This document shows positions 36,976-46,813 of a stretch of 64,000 nt of DNA, one piece after another (position 1 is the stretch's first letter; each line of letters begins with the position of its first letter). The notes beneath the pieces are model-generated. The model did not search any database. It was not told the DNA's origin and saw only the letters and a program-made list of their open reading frames with translations. The position numbers and the translations under genes were made by a program. The stretch comes from JAHQVI01 sp963727575 (lineage in GTDB: Bacteria > Pseudomonadota > Alphaproteobacteria > Rhizobiales > Rhodomicrobiaceae). The DNA is taken from positions 62,001 through 126,000 of the forward strand of contig CAVSIA010000005.1 in the NCBI GenBank assembly GCA_963727575.1. Reading direction: 5' to 3'.

Positions 36976-37413
36976 ATGATCGACCAACGTAGAGCCCCTT
37001 ATGGCGCCTTCATCCTGCGCGTTGCGCTCGGCGTCATGTTCATGTCCCACGCCTATCTGAAGCTCGTCGTGTTTACCGTGCCGGGCTTCGAGGGCTTTCT
37101 CACCCAGTCCGGCCTGCCGACAATTCTCGCCTGGCCGATCATCCTTGCCGAGCTGCTTGGCGGTCTCGCGCTCGTGTTCGGCGTCTACGGCCGTCTGGTC
37201 GCGCTCGCCCTGCTGCCCATCCTGCTCGGCGCCTTCGTCCTGCATGCGCCGAATGGCTGGGTCTTCAATGCCCAGGGCGGCGGATGGGAGTATCCCGCGT
37301 TTCTCGCGGTCGCCGCGCTCGTGGTAGCGCTTGTCGGCCAGGGCGCCTATGCATTGACAGGCGGCGCCGGAACCGGCCAAGACGTTGGCGTCGCCGCGCG
37401 CGCTGCGGCCTAA
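36976..37413 (+). CDS. DoxX family membrane protein
   Basis: This 145-residue membrane protein has four hydrophobic segments (ILRVALGVMFMSHAYLKLVVF, PIILAELLGGLALVFGVYG, LVALALLPILLGAFVLH, FLAVAALVVALVGQGAYAL). It carries the DoxX hallmark of an early conserved His in MSHAYLKL and a Trp-rich loop (NGWVFNAQGGGWEYP). DoxX proteins are often co-regulated with quinone- or electrophile-detoxifying dioxygenases. The start at 36976 follows CTGGAGACAAAA. It is divergent from the dioxygenase and 73 bases upstream of the LysR gene. Confidence 0.9.
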   Translation: MIDQRRAPYGAFILRVALGVMFMSHAYLKLVVFTVPGFEGFLTQSGLPTILAWPIILAELLGGLALVFGVYGRLVALALLPILLGAFVLHAPNGWVFNAQGGGWEYPAFLAVAALVVALVGQGAYALTGGAGTGQDVGVAARAAA

Positions 37414-37486
37414 CATTTCATCAGGCGAGGCCGCCGGCCGCTGCTTTTATGGGCGGCGGCGGCTCCGCCCGTTTCAGGTTCCGCCG

Positions 37487-38404
37487 ATGGCCGATCCCTC
37501 GACAAAGCTGGTTTGGGACGATCTTCGCCTGATCAAGGCGATTGCCGACGCGGGCAGCCTGCCGGCAGCGGCCGACCGGCTCGGCGTCAATCATTCCACC
37601 GTCTTCCGCCGGCTGAAGCAGATCGAGGACCTGATCGGCACGCCGCTGTTCGAGAAGCACCGCGCCGGCTACACCGTGACCTCGACGGGCGAGGAAATCG
37701 TCGCCCTTGCCTACCGCGTCGACGACGACATCAATGACGTCATGCGCAAGCTCGCCGGCCAGGAGATCGTGCCGTCCGGCGAGGTCCGCGTCGCCACCAA
37801 CGATACGTTGCTGGTGCACCTGCTCACCCCGCTGTTCAGCCGGTTTCGCATCACGTTTCCTGAGATCCGGCTCGATATCCTGATCGGCAACCAGCCGCTG
37901 AACCTTGCCCGGCGCGACGCCGACGTCGCCATCCGGGCAACGGACAATCCTCCGGAGACGCTGGTCGGACGCCGCGCGGCGCGGATCGCCTGGGCGCTGT
38001 ATGGGCGTGCGGATCATTTCGCCGGGCGCCGGGAAAACGACAGCACCGACGATCTCTGCGGTCGTGACTGGGTCTCGCTGGGCGAGCAGTTGGGGTCGCT
38101 GGCGCTGGTGAAATGGATCGTCGCCCATGTGCCGCCGGACCGCGTCGTCTACCGGCTGAACACCGTTCTGGGCCTAGCCGAAGCGGTCGAGGAGGGCATC
38201 GGCATCGCCTATCTGCCCTGCTTCATCGGCGACGTCCGGCCGGCGCTGAAGCGCCTCGCCTCGTTGAAGCCGGAATTCGGCGCCGATCTGTGGCTGCTGA
38301 CCCATCCGGACCTGCGCCAGGCGCCGCGGATCCGAGTGTTTCTCGACTTTCTCGCCGCGGAAATCGCCAAGCATCGAAGTTTCATCGAAGGTCAGCCGGC
38401 CTAA
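37487..38404 (+). CDS. LysR family transcriptional regulator
   Basis: This is a 305-residue DNA-binding regulator. The N-terminal winged helix (WDDLRLIKAIADAGSLPAAADRLGVNHSTVFRRLKQIE, helix-turn-helix at about residues 22-45) is followed by a periplasmic-binding-protein-like effector domain beginning near SGEVRVATNDTLLVHLL and ending near FLDFLAAEIA. The ATG at 37487 was preferred over an open upstream extension. It probably controls the adjacent DoxX and dioxygenase genes through the twin palindromes in their shared promoter; an aromatic or quinone signal is likely but not shown. Confidence 0.92.
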   Translation: MADPSTKLVWDDLRLIKAIADAGSLPAAADRLGVNHSTVFRRLKQIEDLIGTPLFEKHRAGYTVTSTGEEIVALAYRVDDDINDVMRKLAGQEIVPSGEVRVATNDTLLVHLLTPLFSRFRITFPEIRLDILIGNQPLNLARRDADVAIRATDNPPETLVGRRAARIAWALYGRADHFAGRRENDSTDDLCGRDWVSLGEQLGSLALVKWIVAHVPPDRVVYRLNTVLGLAEAVEEGIGIAYLPCFIGDVRPALKRLASLKPEFGADLWLLTHPDLRQAPRIRVFLDFLAAEIAKHRSFIEGQPA

Positions 38405-38442
38405 GCGCGGATGAGTTTGAGCTTGCAGGCGCGGGGGTTGCG

Positions 38443-40017
38443 TTACGGCAGCGGCAGCGCCTCGAGCTCGCGCATGGTCTTGCCGCTCGCCGGGTCGACC
38501 TCGAGCAGCTTGACGCGGTGGCCCCAGAGCTGGGCCAGATGCTGCAGCGTGCGCTCGCAATCCTGCTTGCCCAGAACCCGGCCGTTGCGCACGTAATGCG
38601 TCACGGTCAGCCGCCGCGTGCCGCTGAGGTCGGCGTCGGTGACGCGGATGTCGGGGTCCTGCTCGCCGGCGTCGTGATGGCGGGCGAGCGCGCGCCGGAT
38701 GTCGCGGTAGCCGATCTCGTTGTGGATCGAGGTGACCTCGACTTCCGGCTCGTCGGATTCGTCGTGGAGCGCGAACAGCTTGAAGTCGCGAATGACTTCG
38801 GGCTGAGGAACTGCAGAATGAAACTTTCGTCGCGGTAGTTCGCCCAGGCGTCCTTGAGCGTGCCCATCGCGTCGCCATTGCCGGCGAATTTCGGGGAACC
38901 ACTCGCTGTCCTCGCTGGTCGGCTTTTCGCAGATGCGCTGGATGTCGCGCATCATGGCGAAGCCGAGCGCGTAGGGGTTGATGCCGGAAAGCGCCGGTCG
39001 TTGAAGGCCGGCTGCATGACCACCGCGGAATGCAGATGCAGCATTTCCAGCATCGAGCCTTCGGTCAGCAGACCGCGCTCATACATCCGGTTCATGATCT
39101 CGTAATGCACGAAGGTGGCGCAGCCCTCGTTCATCATCTTGGTCTGGCGCTGCGGATAGAAATATTGCGCCAGGATGCGGACGATGCGCAGCAGCTCCCG
39201 CTGCCAGTCCTTCAGGCGTGGGGCGTGTTTCTCCAGGAAATACAGGACGTTTTCTTCCGGCAGCCCCAGCCCCTCGCTCTCCGCGCCGGGGCCGTCCGGG
39301 CCTTCCTGGCCCTTGGTCGGCTCGCGGCGCTGCTGGGGAACGGTGCGCCAGAGATCGTCGTAGGTGGCTTCCTCATGCGCCTTGCGCCGCTTGCGCCTTC
39401 TGCTCGATCTTGGCGGATTTCGAGGAGACCGGCACCTTGGGCTGGCGGCTGACGCCCTGACGCATCAGCGCATGGGCGGCGTCCATGATCGTCTCGACCG
39501 CTTCGAGCCCGTAGCGCTCCTCGCAGTCCTTCACATAGTCCTTGGCGAAGGCCAGATAGTCGAGGATGGCGTCGGCATTGGTCCACTGCTTGAACAGATA
39601 GTTGTTCTTGAAGAAGTGGTTATGGCCGAAAGCGGCGTGCGCCATCACCAGCGTCTGCATGGTCGCGGAGTTCTCCTCCATGACGTAGCTGATGCAGGGA
39701 TTGGAGTTGATGACCAGCTCATAGGCGAGCGAGCGCATGCCGCGCTTGTAGCTCATCGACTCCTGGGCGAACTGCTTGCCGAACGACCAGTGCCGGTACA
39801 TCAGCGGCATGCCGGTCGAGGTGTAGGCGTCGAGCATCTGCTCGGCGGTGATGATCTCGATCTGGTTGGGATAGACGTCGAGCTTCAACTCGCGCGTGGC
39901 GATCTTGGCAATCGCGTCATAGGCGGTCTTCAGCGTATCGAAGTCCCATTCCGCATTCTCGAAAAGCGGCCGGGATGAGCGCCGTGTCCTGGGTTTGCCT
40001 TTCGTCTTTTCCATCAT
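38443..40017 (-). CDS. SpoVR family protein (four frameshifts as read)
   Basis: SpoVR/YcgB-type protein, the third gene of the conserved prkA-yeaH-spoVR stress operon. Its molecular function is unknown. The restored chain of about 520 residues starts MMEKTKGKPRTRRSS and contains LDVYPNQIEIITAEQMLDAY, MPLMYRHWSFGKQFAQES, SYVMEENSATMQTLVMAHA, HNHFFKNNYLFKQWT, MMNEGCATFVHYEIMNRMYE and INPYALGFAMMRDIQRICE, all family hallmarks. Indels near 39390, 38990, 38880 and 38815 break it; the last two are opposite in sign. The start codon overlaps the yeaH stop (ATGA), so translation is probably coupled. Confidence 0.9.
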
Positions 40018-41282
40018 GCCCTTTCTGGCTCCGAGAACAGCTCGTGAAAGACGGGATAGATGTCACCCGGCGAGGACACATGGCGCATGGCGAAGTGCCG
40101 ATGCTTGGTGGTCAGCGGAGAAAAGCCAGACCAGATGATGCTCTCGCTGATATGGGTGCCGACCTCGATATAGGCGTAATACTGACACAAGCGGCAGGAT
40201 CGCCGTCATCCAGCATGTCGATGCAGCGCGCCATGTCGCCGAGGTCGTTGGCGCCGTCCGAAGCCTGCGCGGCGTAGATGTTCCATTCGTCGGCCGGGTA
40301 ACCGTTCGGACACCACCCGGCGCATTTCCTCGAAGGCGCTGGAGATCACGGTGCCGCCGGTCTCGGTCGAGCGGAAGAAGGTTTCCTCGTCGACCTCGCT
40401 GGCGACGCTGGTATGGCGGATGAAGACCACCTGCACGTCGCGATAGTGGCGCGACAGGAAGATGTGCAGCAGCATGAAGAAGCGCTTGGCCAGATCCTTC
40501 AGCGACTGCGTCATCGAGGCGGAGGTGTCCATCAGGCAGAACATCACCGCCTGGGTGATCGGCTTGGGCAGCCGCTCGAAGCGGTTGTATTTCAGATCGA
40601 GCGGATCGATGAAGGCGACGATCTTGCGCAGATGCTTCAGCCGGGCGACGCGCTCGCGCAGCAGGACAAGCCGCCTTTCGTCGTCCGGCGTGCGGGCTTC
40701 GGCCTCTTCGAGGTCTTCCTCGGCTTTGCGGATTTCGTCAAGGCTCGGCCGGCGGAGCGCGATCCGCCGGGCAAGGCTGTTGCGCATGGTGCGGACGCGG
40801 TTGAGCTTGGCCGGCGGCCCGTCGACCGTGTAGCCGGCGCGCACCGGCGTCGGCGAGCGCACGTCCTTGAGCTTGGTCTTGACCAGGTTGGGGAGTTTGA
40901 GGTCCTCGAAGAACAGGTCGAGGAACTCTTCCTTGCTCAGGGTGAAGACGAAATCGTCTTCGCCATGCCCGTCCGGAGAGCCCTGCGATCCGCCGCCTCC
41001 GCCGCCCTCGGGGGGCTTCGGAATGGTGTCGCCGACGACATATTCCTTGTTGCCGGGGAGCACGAAGTCCCGCGAGCCGTCCTTGCCAAGATGGAACGAA
41101 GGCTCGTGAAGGCTTTTCGAGCGGATGCGGATCTTCTCGCCGCTTTCGATCTCCGAAATCTTGCGCCGCCTCAGCGACTCGTTCACCGCATTGCGGATAT
41201 CTTCCTTGGCGCGCCGTAGAAAACGCTGACGGTTGCCGAGGCTCTTCTCCTTGGGATTCAGGCGGCGGTCGATGATGTGCAT
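40014..41282 (-). CDS. YeaH/YhbH family protein (DUF444) (three frameshifts as read)
   Basis: This is the second gene of the prkA operon. The 421-residue restored protein starts MHIIDRRLNPKEKSLGNRQRF and includes a Gly-rich linker (EGGGGGGSQGSPDG). The C-terminal half resembles a von Willebrand factor A domain: MFCLMDTSASMTQSLKDLAKRFF has the DxSxS metal-ion site. Extra bases near 40310, 40207 and 40187 break the frame. The restored tail reads WNIYAAQASDGANDLGDMAR, QYYAYIEVGTHISESII and FHELFSEPERA, ending at 40014. It starts 9 bases after prkA. Its biochemical role is unknown. Confidence 0.9.
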
Positions 41283-41291
41283 TCGTTTCGC

Positions 41292-43239
41292 TTAACCGGA
41301 CTTTTTGACCCGCATATACCAATCGACGAGACGGCGGACCTGACGCGGCGTGTAACCGCGCGAGACCATGCGCTCGACGAACTCATTGTGTTTCTTCTCC
41401 GTCTCGCCATCCTTCTTCGCGCCGAAGCTGATGACGGGCAGCAGATCCTCGACCTGGCTGAACATCCGCTTTTCGATGACGTCGCGGATCTTCTCGTAGG
41501 ACGTCCATGACGGGTTCTTGCCGGCATTCCGGGCACGGGCCCGAAGCGAGAACTTCACCACCTCGTAGCGGAAATCCTTCGGATTGGCGATGCCGGCCGG
41601 CTTTTCGATCTTCGACAGCTCCTTGTCGAGCACCGAGCGGTCCATGAGCTGGCCGGTGTCGGGATCCTTGAAGTCCTGATCCTCGATCCAGGCGTCGGCA
41701 TAGGCCACATAGCGGTCGAACAGGTTCTGGCCGTATTCGTGGTAGGATTCCAGATAGGCCTTCTGGATCTCGTTGCCGATGAACTCCGCATAGCGCGGGC
41801 CGAGATCTTCCTTGATGAACTCGATGTAGCGGTCCTCGGTGTCCTCCGGCATCTGCTCGCGGCGGATCGCCTGTTCGAGCACATACATCAGATGGACCGG
41901 ATCGGCGCCGACCTCCTGGGTGTCGAAATTGAAGGTCTCGGACAGGATCTTATAGGCGAAGCGGGTGGAGGCGCCGTCCATGCCTTCGGTCACGCCGGCC
42001 GCGTCGCGGTATTCCTGCACGGTCTTGGCGTGCGGGTCGGTGTCCTTCAGGCTCTCGCCGTCATAGACGCGCATCTTGGAGTAGAGGTTGGAGTTCTCGT
42101 GCTCCTTCAGCCGGCTCAGAACCGAGAAACGTGCCAGCATGTCGAGCGTGCCGGGTGCGCAAGGCGCGTCGACCAGCTCGCTCTTCGACAGCAGCTTCTC
42201 GTAGATCTTCTTCTCTTCCGTGACGCGCAGGCAGTACGGCACCTGGACGACGCAGATCCGGTCGAGGAAGGCTTCATTGTTGCGGTTGGAGCGGAAGGCC
42301 CGCCATTCGGATTCGTTCGAATGGGCGACGATGATGCCCTGGTAAGGCATCGAGCCGACATTTTCGGTGCCGACATAGCTGCCTTCCTGCGTCGCCGTCA
42401 GCAGCGGGTGCAGCATCTTCAGCGGCGCCTTGAACATTTCGACGAATTCGAGCAGCCCTTGCGTCGAGCGGTTCAGCCCGCCGCTATAGGAGTAGGCATC
42501 CGGGTCGTTCTGGCCGAAGAACTCCAGCTTGCGGATGTCGACCTTGCCGACGAGGGCCGAGACGTCCTGGTTGTTCTCGTCGCTCGGCTCGGTCTTGGCG
42601 ATGCTGATCTGGCGCAGCCGCGACGGGTGGACCTTGACGACCGAGAATTTGGAGATGTCGCCGCCGAACTCGTCGAGCCGCTTGATCGCCCAGGGAGACA
42701 TATGCCCGGTCAGCTTGCGCAAGGGGATGCCGTAGCGGTCCTCCAGCACGCTGCCCATCGAATTGGGGTCGAACAGGCCGAGCGGGCTTTCGAAGACCGG
42801 GCTTATTTCTTCGCCAGCCTTCAGCACATAGATTGGGCAGAGTTCCATCAGCTCCTTGAGGCGCTCGGCGAGCGAGGACTTGCCGCCGCCGACCGGGACC
42901 GAGGAGATAAAGGATCTGTTTACGCTCTTCGAGACCCTGCGCGGCATGACGGAAATAGCCGACGATCCGCTCGATGGTCTCCTCAAGCCCGTAGAACTCT
43001 TTAAATGTGGGATAGACCTTGATGGTCCGGTTCATGAAGATGCGACCGAGCCGCTCATCCGCGGCCGTATCGACGATCTTCGGTTCCCCGATCGCCTGGA
43101 GCATCCGCTCGGACGCCGACGAATACATCGACGGATCGTTTCGGCAGCTTTCCAGGAATTCCTTTAAGTCGAATTCCGAATCCCTCGTTCGGCCGTAGCT
43201 CTGGGAATAGAGGTCGAAAATCTCGTCACTGGGTTTCAT
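41292..43239 (-). CDS. prkA: PrkA family serine protein kinase (one frameshift as read)
   Basis: This AAA-type ATPase/kinase of about 648 residues (YeaG homologue) is involved in stress and nutrient-limitation responses. The N-terminus reads MKPSDEIFDLYSQSYGRTRD. The P-loop GPVGGGKSSLAERLKELME sits near residue 115, with the single frame break just before it (about 42895-42910). The later blocks YGIPLRKLTGHMSPWAIKRL, IIVAHSNESEWRAFRSNRNN and the C-terminal kinase-like domain are intact to VDWYMRVKKSG. It heads the prkA-yeaH-spoVR operon; the 486-base region upstream should contain the promoter. Confidence 0.93.
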
Positions 43240-43725
43240 TCCAACACTCGATATGTTGTGCCATCCAGTCTAGCGGAACGTTATTCGTTGTAGCTTACAC
43301 CGGTCTGGTGCCCGTCGTCCCGCATAAGCACTCGTTTCAAGATATTACGCATTCCAGGCTTCAACGACGAAACCGCTTTGCCAGGGCACTGGATCCTGTG
43401 ATCCGATCGTCGCTTCAACAGCGGCATGTGTTCCATGCAATTGCCAAGCCAGCTCACGCTTTCAGCCTCGTCTATTGGCCTGAACCCTAGCTGAATGGTC
43501 GCTTGTTAACGTCAGTTTGAGCCACACATCACTGGCCGTCAATCGCTGCGTCGGCCCATGGGGATTGCCGCTAGCCACCAACATGATCCTTAGGCCGCAT
43601 TTTCCGCGTCTCGGCGACGCATGTCCTGGCAGGCTCGAAAAACGACATCTGCCCCTTCGCCAGAAAGTTCAGTTAACAGAACCACTTCGGCGGTGTGTCT
43701 TAAATTCGCTCTGACGCATATCCTA
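43240..43725. other. 486-base non-coding region upstream of prkA
   Basis: No credible gene is seen between the end of the glycosyltransferase gene and prkA, both leftward. The base composition is less GC-rich than in the genes. The only small palindrome noticed is GGATC CTGT GATCC near 43391. It probably holds the prkA operon promoter and long leader. I could not identify an EcfG-type (GGAAC...CGTT) promoter with correct spacing. The short open frame at 43308-43490 has no coding character. Confidence 0.4.
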
Positions 43726-44745
43726 TCAGGAAACCGCGCGTTTGGCAGCTAAAGCTTCGGCCCGATCCTCATGTGTGACGACATTGCGCGCATTGTCGCT
43801 CCCGGGCATCACATTACTTTGAAGCTCGGCCTGGACGACATAAAGCGGACGGCTTTTGATCTCGCTGCGGATCTGCGCCAGATACTGGCACACCATCGCC
43901 ATGACAAAGAACAGCGCGCCGAACATGACGGCGCTGAAAATGTTGGTCGACGCCCATCCGGGCTCGACGTCGGCGCGCACGAATCTCACAGCGATAACGT
44001 AGAAGACGAAGAGGAAATCCGCCAGACCCATGAACGCAGAAAGGGCCGCGGCAATGAGAAGCGGGCGGTCGGAATTGGAGACGATCAGGTTGCCTGCGCT
44101 GGCCAGGAGCGGCAGCAGCGGCCGCCGCCGGGGCGGTTCGCGGCGGTCGACGATCTCGTAGGGAATGCTGGTTACGGTAAAGCCCGCATACATGGCGAGC
44201 ACCCGGATATAGCGGAAGCTGTCCTTGATTTTCAAAAGCGCGTTCAGCGCGGTGCGGGTCAGGGCGATGAAATGCGTGGCGCCATAGACCTGCGAGCGCT
44301 CCAGGAAAATCCTGCACAGGCCGAAATAGGCGGCATAGGCGGCGCGGTAAAGAAACGGCCGGCCCCGGCGCCCGGATTTGACGCCGACGACGATGCCGTC
44401 GGTGTCGTTCGCGCGTTCGGCGAAACGGGGGATGAGCGCGGGCGGGTCGGTGGCGGGATTGAGCACCACGATGACGTCGCCGATGGCCTGCTCCAGGCCG
44501 CAGGCGATCGCCGCCTCGAAGCCGAACGGCCGGGTCAGCCGGAAATAACGGAAGCTGGGAACGTCAGCCTTCGCCGTCTCGAAGAAAGAGCGCGTCCCGT
44601 CCGCCGAGCCGTCGTCGACGAAGATCAGCTCGTAATCGCTGAACTGGCCGCGCATGGTCCGGTCGACCTCCACGATGAAGCCGGGGAGGATGTCCCGGTC
44701 CTCGTCGAGCGGGATGATGACGGAAACGAAAAGATCGTGGCGCAT
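43726..44745 (-). CDS. glycosyltransferase family 2 with C-terminal membrane segments
   Basis: This 339-residue GT-A fold glycosyltransferase resembles polyprenyl-phosphate sugar transferases (DPM1/ArnC/GtrB type). N-terminal VSVIIPLDEDRD and YELIFVDDGSADGTRSFF carry the nucleotide-sugar site; DVIVVLNPATDPP occupies the DxD region with Asn-Pro rather than DAD. Two C-terminal membrane helices (PLLIAAALSAFMGLADFLFVFYVI and IFSAVMFGALFFVMAMVCQYL) follow. It starts 3 bases after the FAD oxidoreductase, so it is co-translated with it, and forms the last gene of a leftward glycosylation-like cluster. Donor and acceptor are unknown. Confidence 0.88.
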   Translation of the reverse strand: MRHDLFVSVIIPLDEDRDILPGFIVEVDRTMRGQFSDYELIFVDDGSADGTRSFFETAKADVPSFRYFRLTRPFGFEAAIACGLEQAIGDVIVVLNPATDPPALIPRFAERANDTDGIVVGVKSGRRGRPFLYRAAYAAYFGLCRIFLERSQVYGATHFIALTRTALNALLKIKDSFRYIRVLAMYAGFTVTSIPYEIVDRREPPRRRPLLPLLASAGNLIVSNSDRPLLIAAALSAFMGLADFLFVFYVIAVRFVRADVEPGWASTNIFSAVMFGALFFVMAMVCQYLAQIRSEIKSRPLYVVQAELQSNVMPGSDNARNVVTHEDRAEALAAKRAVS

Positions 44746-44748
44746 GGA

Positions 44749-45903
44749 TCAGGCGGATCTCAGTTCCAGCGGTTGCGGGGAGGCATCGGCAAACAGGTCG
44801 TCGAGATCGAAGATGTTGTCGATCTTGCCTCCGAGCAGGGAGACCACGCCCGGTGCCGCCGGGTCGCGCTTGAACAGGATCGGGCGGCTGTCGTTGGCGT
44901 CGCTCTGCGGCAGAATGGTCTTCACCTGCCAAAGCGAGCCGGCATAGTCGGCTTGCCCAATCGCCGGCAGGTAGCGCGCCGCGTCGCGCCGCATCCTGTC
45001 GAAATGAGAGGGCAGGGGAAAGGCCGGCTCATGAACGGCGGCGCCCGGCTCGCCGGGCTCGTCGCTCCAGCCGTAATGCGGCGTGTAGCTGACATGGCTG
45101 AGCGTCGCCAGGCCTCTCGCCGGAAACGGCACCAGCGAGAAGAACGGTCCGCACATCACGGTGACGCTCAGGTCGCGCAGCGCCCGGGGCGGTGCGATCA
45201 GGGCCATTTCGGTGGCCTCGTGGCGCAGCCGGATGGTCTGCAGGCCGCTGCGGGCGAGAAGCGCGTTCAGCCGGGCATAGGCGCAATTGAACACGGCGCC
45301 GCATCGGAGTGAGCGGGTCCGGCGCGTCGCGAGCCCGCGCGTCGTCACCGTCAGCTCGGGCCGGGCGCTGCCGTCGCCGCGCGTCGGCGTGATCCTGACG
45401 GCCTCAGTCTGGAGAATGACCGTGACGCCCGCCTCGCGCAGCCGCCGCCAGGCAAGGCTGCGCAGCCGGTCGGCGTCGAACGCATATTCGCTGACCCGGT
45501 AGACCGCCTGGATCAGGTCCTCGTCGAACAGTGCGCGGATGCGGTCGGGCGCAGGGCGAAGCTCGGCGCCGATGCGGCTGCAGAACGTCTCGAACTGCTG
45601 CGGCGTGACATTCGAGCGGCGCCGGGCGATGGCGTAATATTGCGCGAAGTCGGAATGGATCGCTTCGCCGAATTCTTTAAGGAAACGCGGCGCGTTCACC
45701 CGCGAGCGAAGTCCGGTGAGGATGCTGCGCGGATAATGATAGCCGTTATGGACCCGGGCCTGGTTGTTGTAGGAGGCGCGGAGCAAAAGGTCCGGCTCGC
45801 GCTCGACGATGGCGATCCGCGCGCGTGGATGGATCTCGGCCAGCTTCAGCGCCGCGTAGCAGCCATAAATTCCCCCGCCAACGATCAGATGCGTGTAAGC
45901 CAT
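44749..45903 (-). CDS. FAD-dependent oxidoreductase (DAO-like)
   Basis: This is a 384-residue flavoprotein. The N-terminal Rossmann motif is VGGGIYGCYAALKLAE, followed by the acidic ribose-binding end AIVEREPDLL. ASYNNQARVHNGYHYPRS is a striking conserved-looking block, and the fold resembles D-amino-acid oxidase-type enzymes. The C-terminal GGKIDNIFDLDDLF lacks a classical GxxxG FAD closure. It is wedged between two glycosyltransferase genes (19 and 3 bases away), which suggests it oxidises a sugar or lipid-linked intermediate. No indel is seen. The substrate is unknown. Confidence 0.82.
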   Translation of the reverse strand: MAYTHLIVGGGIYGCYAALKLAEIHPRARIAIVEREPDLLLRASYNNQARVHNGYHYPRSILTGLRSRVNAPRFLKEFGEAIHSDFAQYYAIARRRSNVTPQQFETFCSRIGAELRPAPDRIRALFDEDLIQAVYRVSEYAFDADRLRSLAWRRLREAGVTVILQTEAVRITPTRGDGSARPELTVTTRGLATRRTRSLRCGAVFNCAYARLNALLARSGLQTIRLRHEATEMALIAPPRALRDLSVTVMCGPFFSLVPFPARGLATLSHVSYTPHYGWSDEPGEPGAAVHEPAFPLPSHFDRMRRDAARYLPAIGQADYAGSLWQVKTILPQSDANDSRPILFKRDPAAPGVVSLLGGKIDNIFDLDDLFADASPQPLELRSA

Positions 45904-45922
45904 GAATGCGTCTCGGCGTTGA

Positions 45923-46684
45923 TCACCCGGCGACGGTGGGATCGAGGTGCTTGAAGCGCCGCATCTCGGCCCTCAGTTCGGATATGCCGGCCAGAAACAG
46001 CATCGACAGATTGACGAGGCGCGCGGAGGATTTCGAATCCGGCTGGTCGGTCCACTCGACCGGCATGTCGAGCAGCTTCGCCCCCATCCATTCGGCACGC
46101 ACGGCGAGCTGGGCGGCAAAGAACCAGTCGTCGGAAAATTCGAAATGCGAGGCCATGCGCTCGTAAAGGCTGCGCCGCACGAATTTGAACCCGCACATGG
46201 CGTCGGAAAACGAAACGCCGAGCCGGGCGCGCATCAGCCGGTTGAACGCTCTGGAGGTAAAGCCGCGCAGCAGCGTTCGGTTCCGGATCGAGGCGCCCGG
46301 CTTCAGGCGCGAGCCGAGATAGAGATCGCAGTCCGCGCCCGCGGCGACCAGATCATGGACCTGCTTCAAATGTTTGAGGTCCGTCGCCAGATCGACATCC
46401 ATATAGCCGACGAAATCCGCGTCCGACGCCGCCCACGCTCTCTTCAGCGCCAGCCCGAAGCCGCGCTTGCCGACGCGGAGAAAGCGGACATTGTCGTGGC
46501 GGGCGGCAAGCGCTCGGCCGATCTGCGGCGTGCGGTCACTCGATCCGTTGTCGGCGATGCAGATTTCGTGGAGGTGGACGCCCTCGGCCGCGCAGAAGGC
46601 CAGCGTTCGCTCAAGCGCGTTGGCGAGCTGGTTCTCCTCGTTCAGCACGGGGAAGGTTACGTTTATTTTCGCTGCGTTTCCCAT
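45923..46684 (-). CDS. glycosyltransferase family 2
   Basis: This soluble-looking 253-residue GT-A glycosyltransferase has N-terminal INVTFPVLNEENQL and ICIADNGSSDRTPQIGRA, then the metal-binding DxD-type region in VGYMDVDLATDLKHL, and YLGSRLKPGAS-type acceptor region. FSDAMCGFKFVRRSLYERM is also typical of DPM1-like enzymes. It has no membrane segment, unlike the other glycosyltransferase of the cluster. It lies 19 bases upstream of the FAD gene and 129 bases downstream of the MDR gene. Confidence 0.88.
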   Translation of the reverse strand: MGNAAKINVTFPVLNEENQLANALERTLAFCAAEGVHLHEICIADNGSSDRTPQIGRALAARHDNVRFLRVGKRGFGLALKRAWAASDADFVGYMDVDLATDLKHLKQVHDLVAAGADCDLYLGSRLKPGASIRNRTLLRGFTSRAFNRLMRARLGVSFSDAMCGFKFVRRSLYERMASHFEFSDDWFFAAQLAVRAEWMGAKLLDMPVEWTDQPDSKSSARLVNLSMLFLAGISELRAEMRRFKHLDPTVAG

Positions 46685-46813
46685 TGTGAGCGGATTTATA
46701 ACGCGAATTTTCTGCCCGAAGGTATGGCGATTTCGAGAAATTCTGTAACAAGCGATGACAACGCTATGGGAAAACGCACGGCGCGCGCCGCCGGTTCAGA
46801 TCGCAGGCGCGGA

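Noticed and set aside
41739..43004. 421-codon plus-strand open frame opposite prkA
   Set aside because: Shadow of the conserved PrkA coding strand; no motifs of its own.
43308..43490. 60-codon open frame upstream of prkA
   Set aside because: Starts at a GTG without a ribosome-binding site and has no recognisable features; treated as non-coding.
43240..43725. EcfG-type general stress promoter upstream of prkA
   Set aside because: GGAAC and CGTT occur, but not on one strand with the 16-17 base spacing required.
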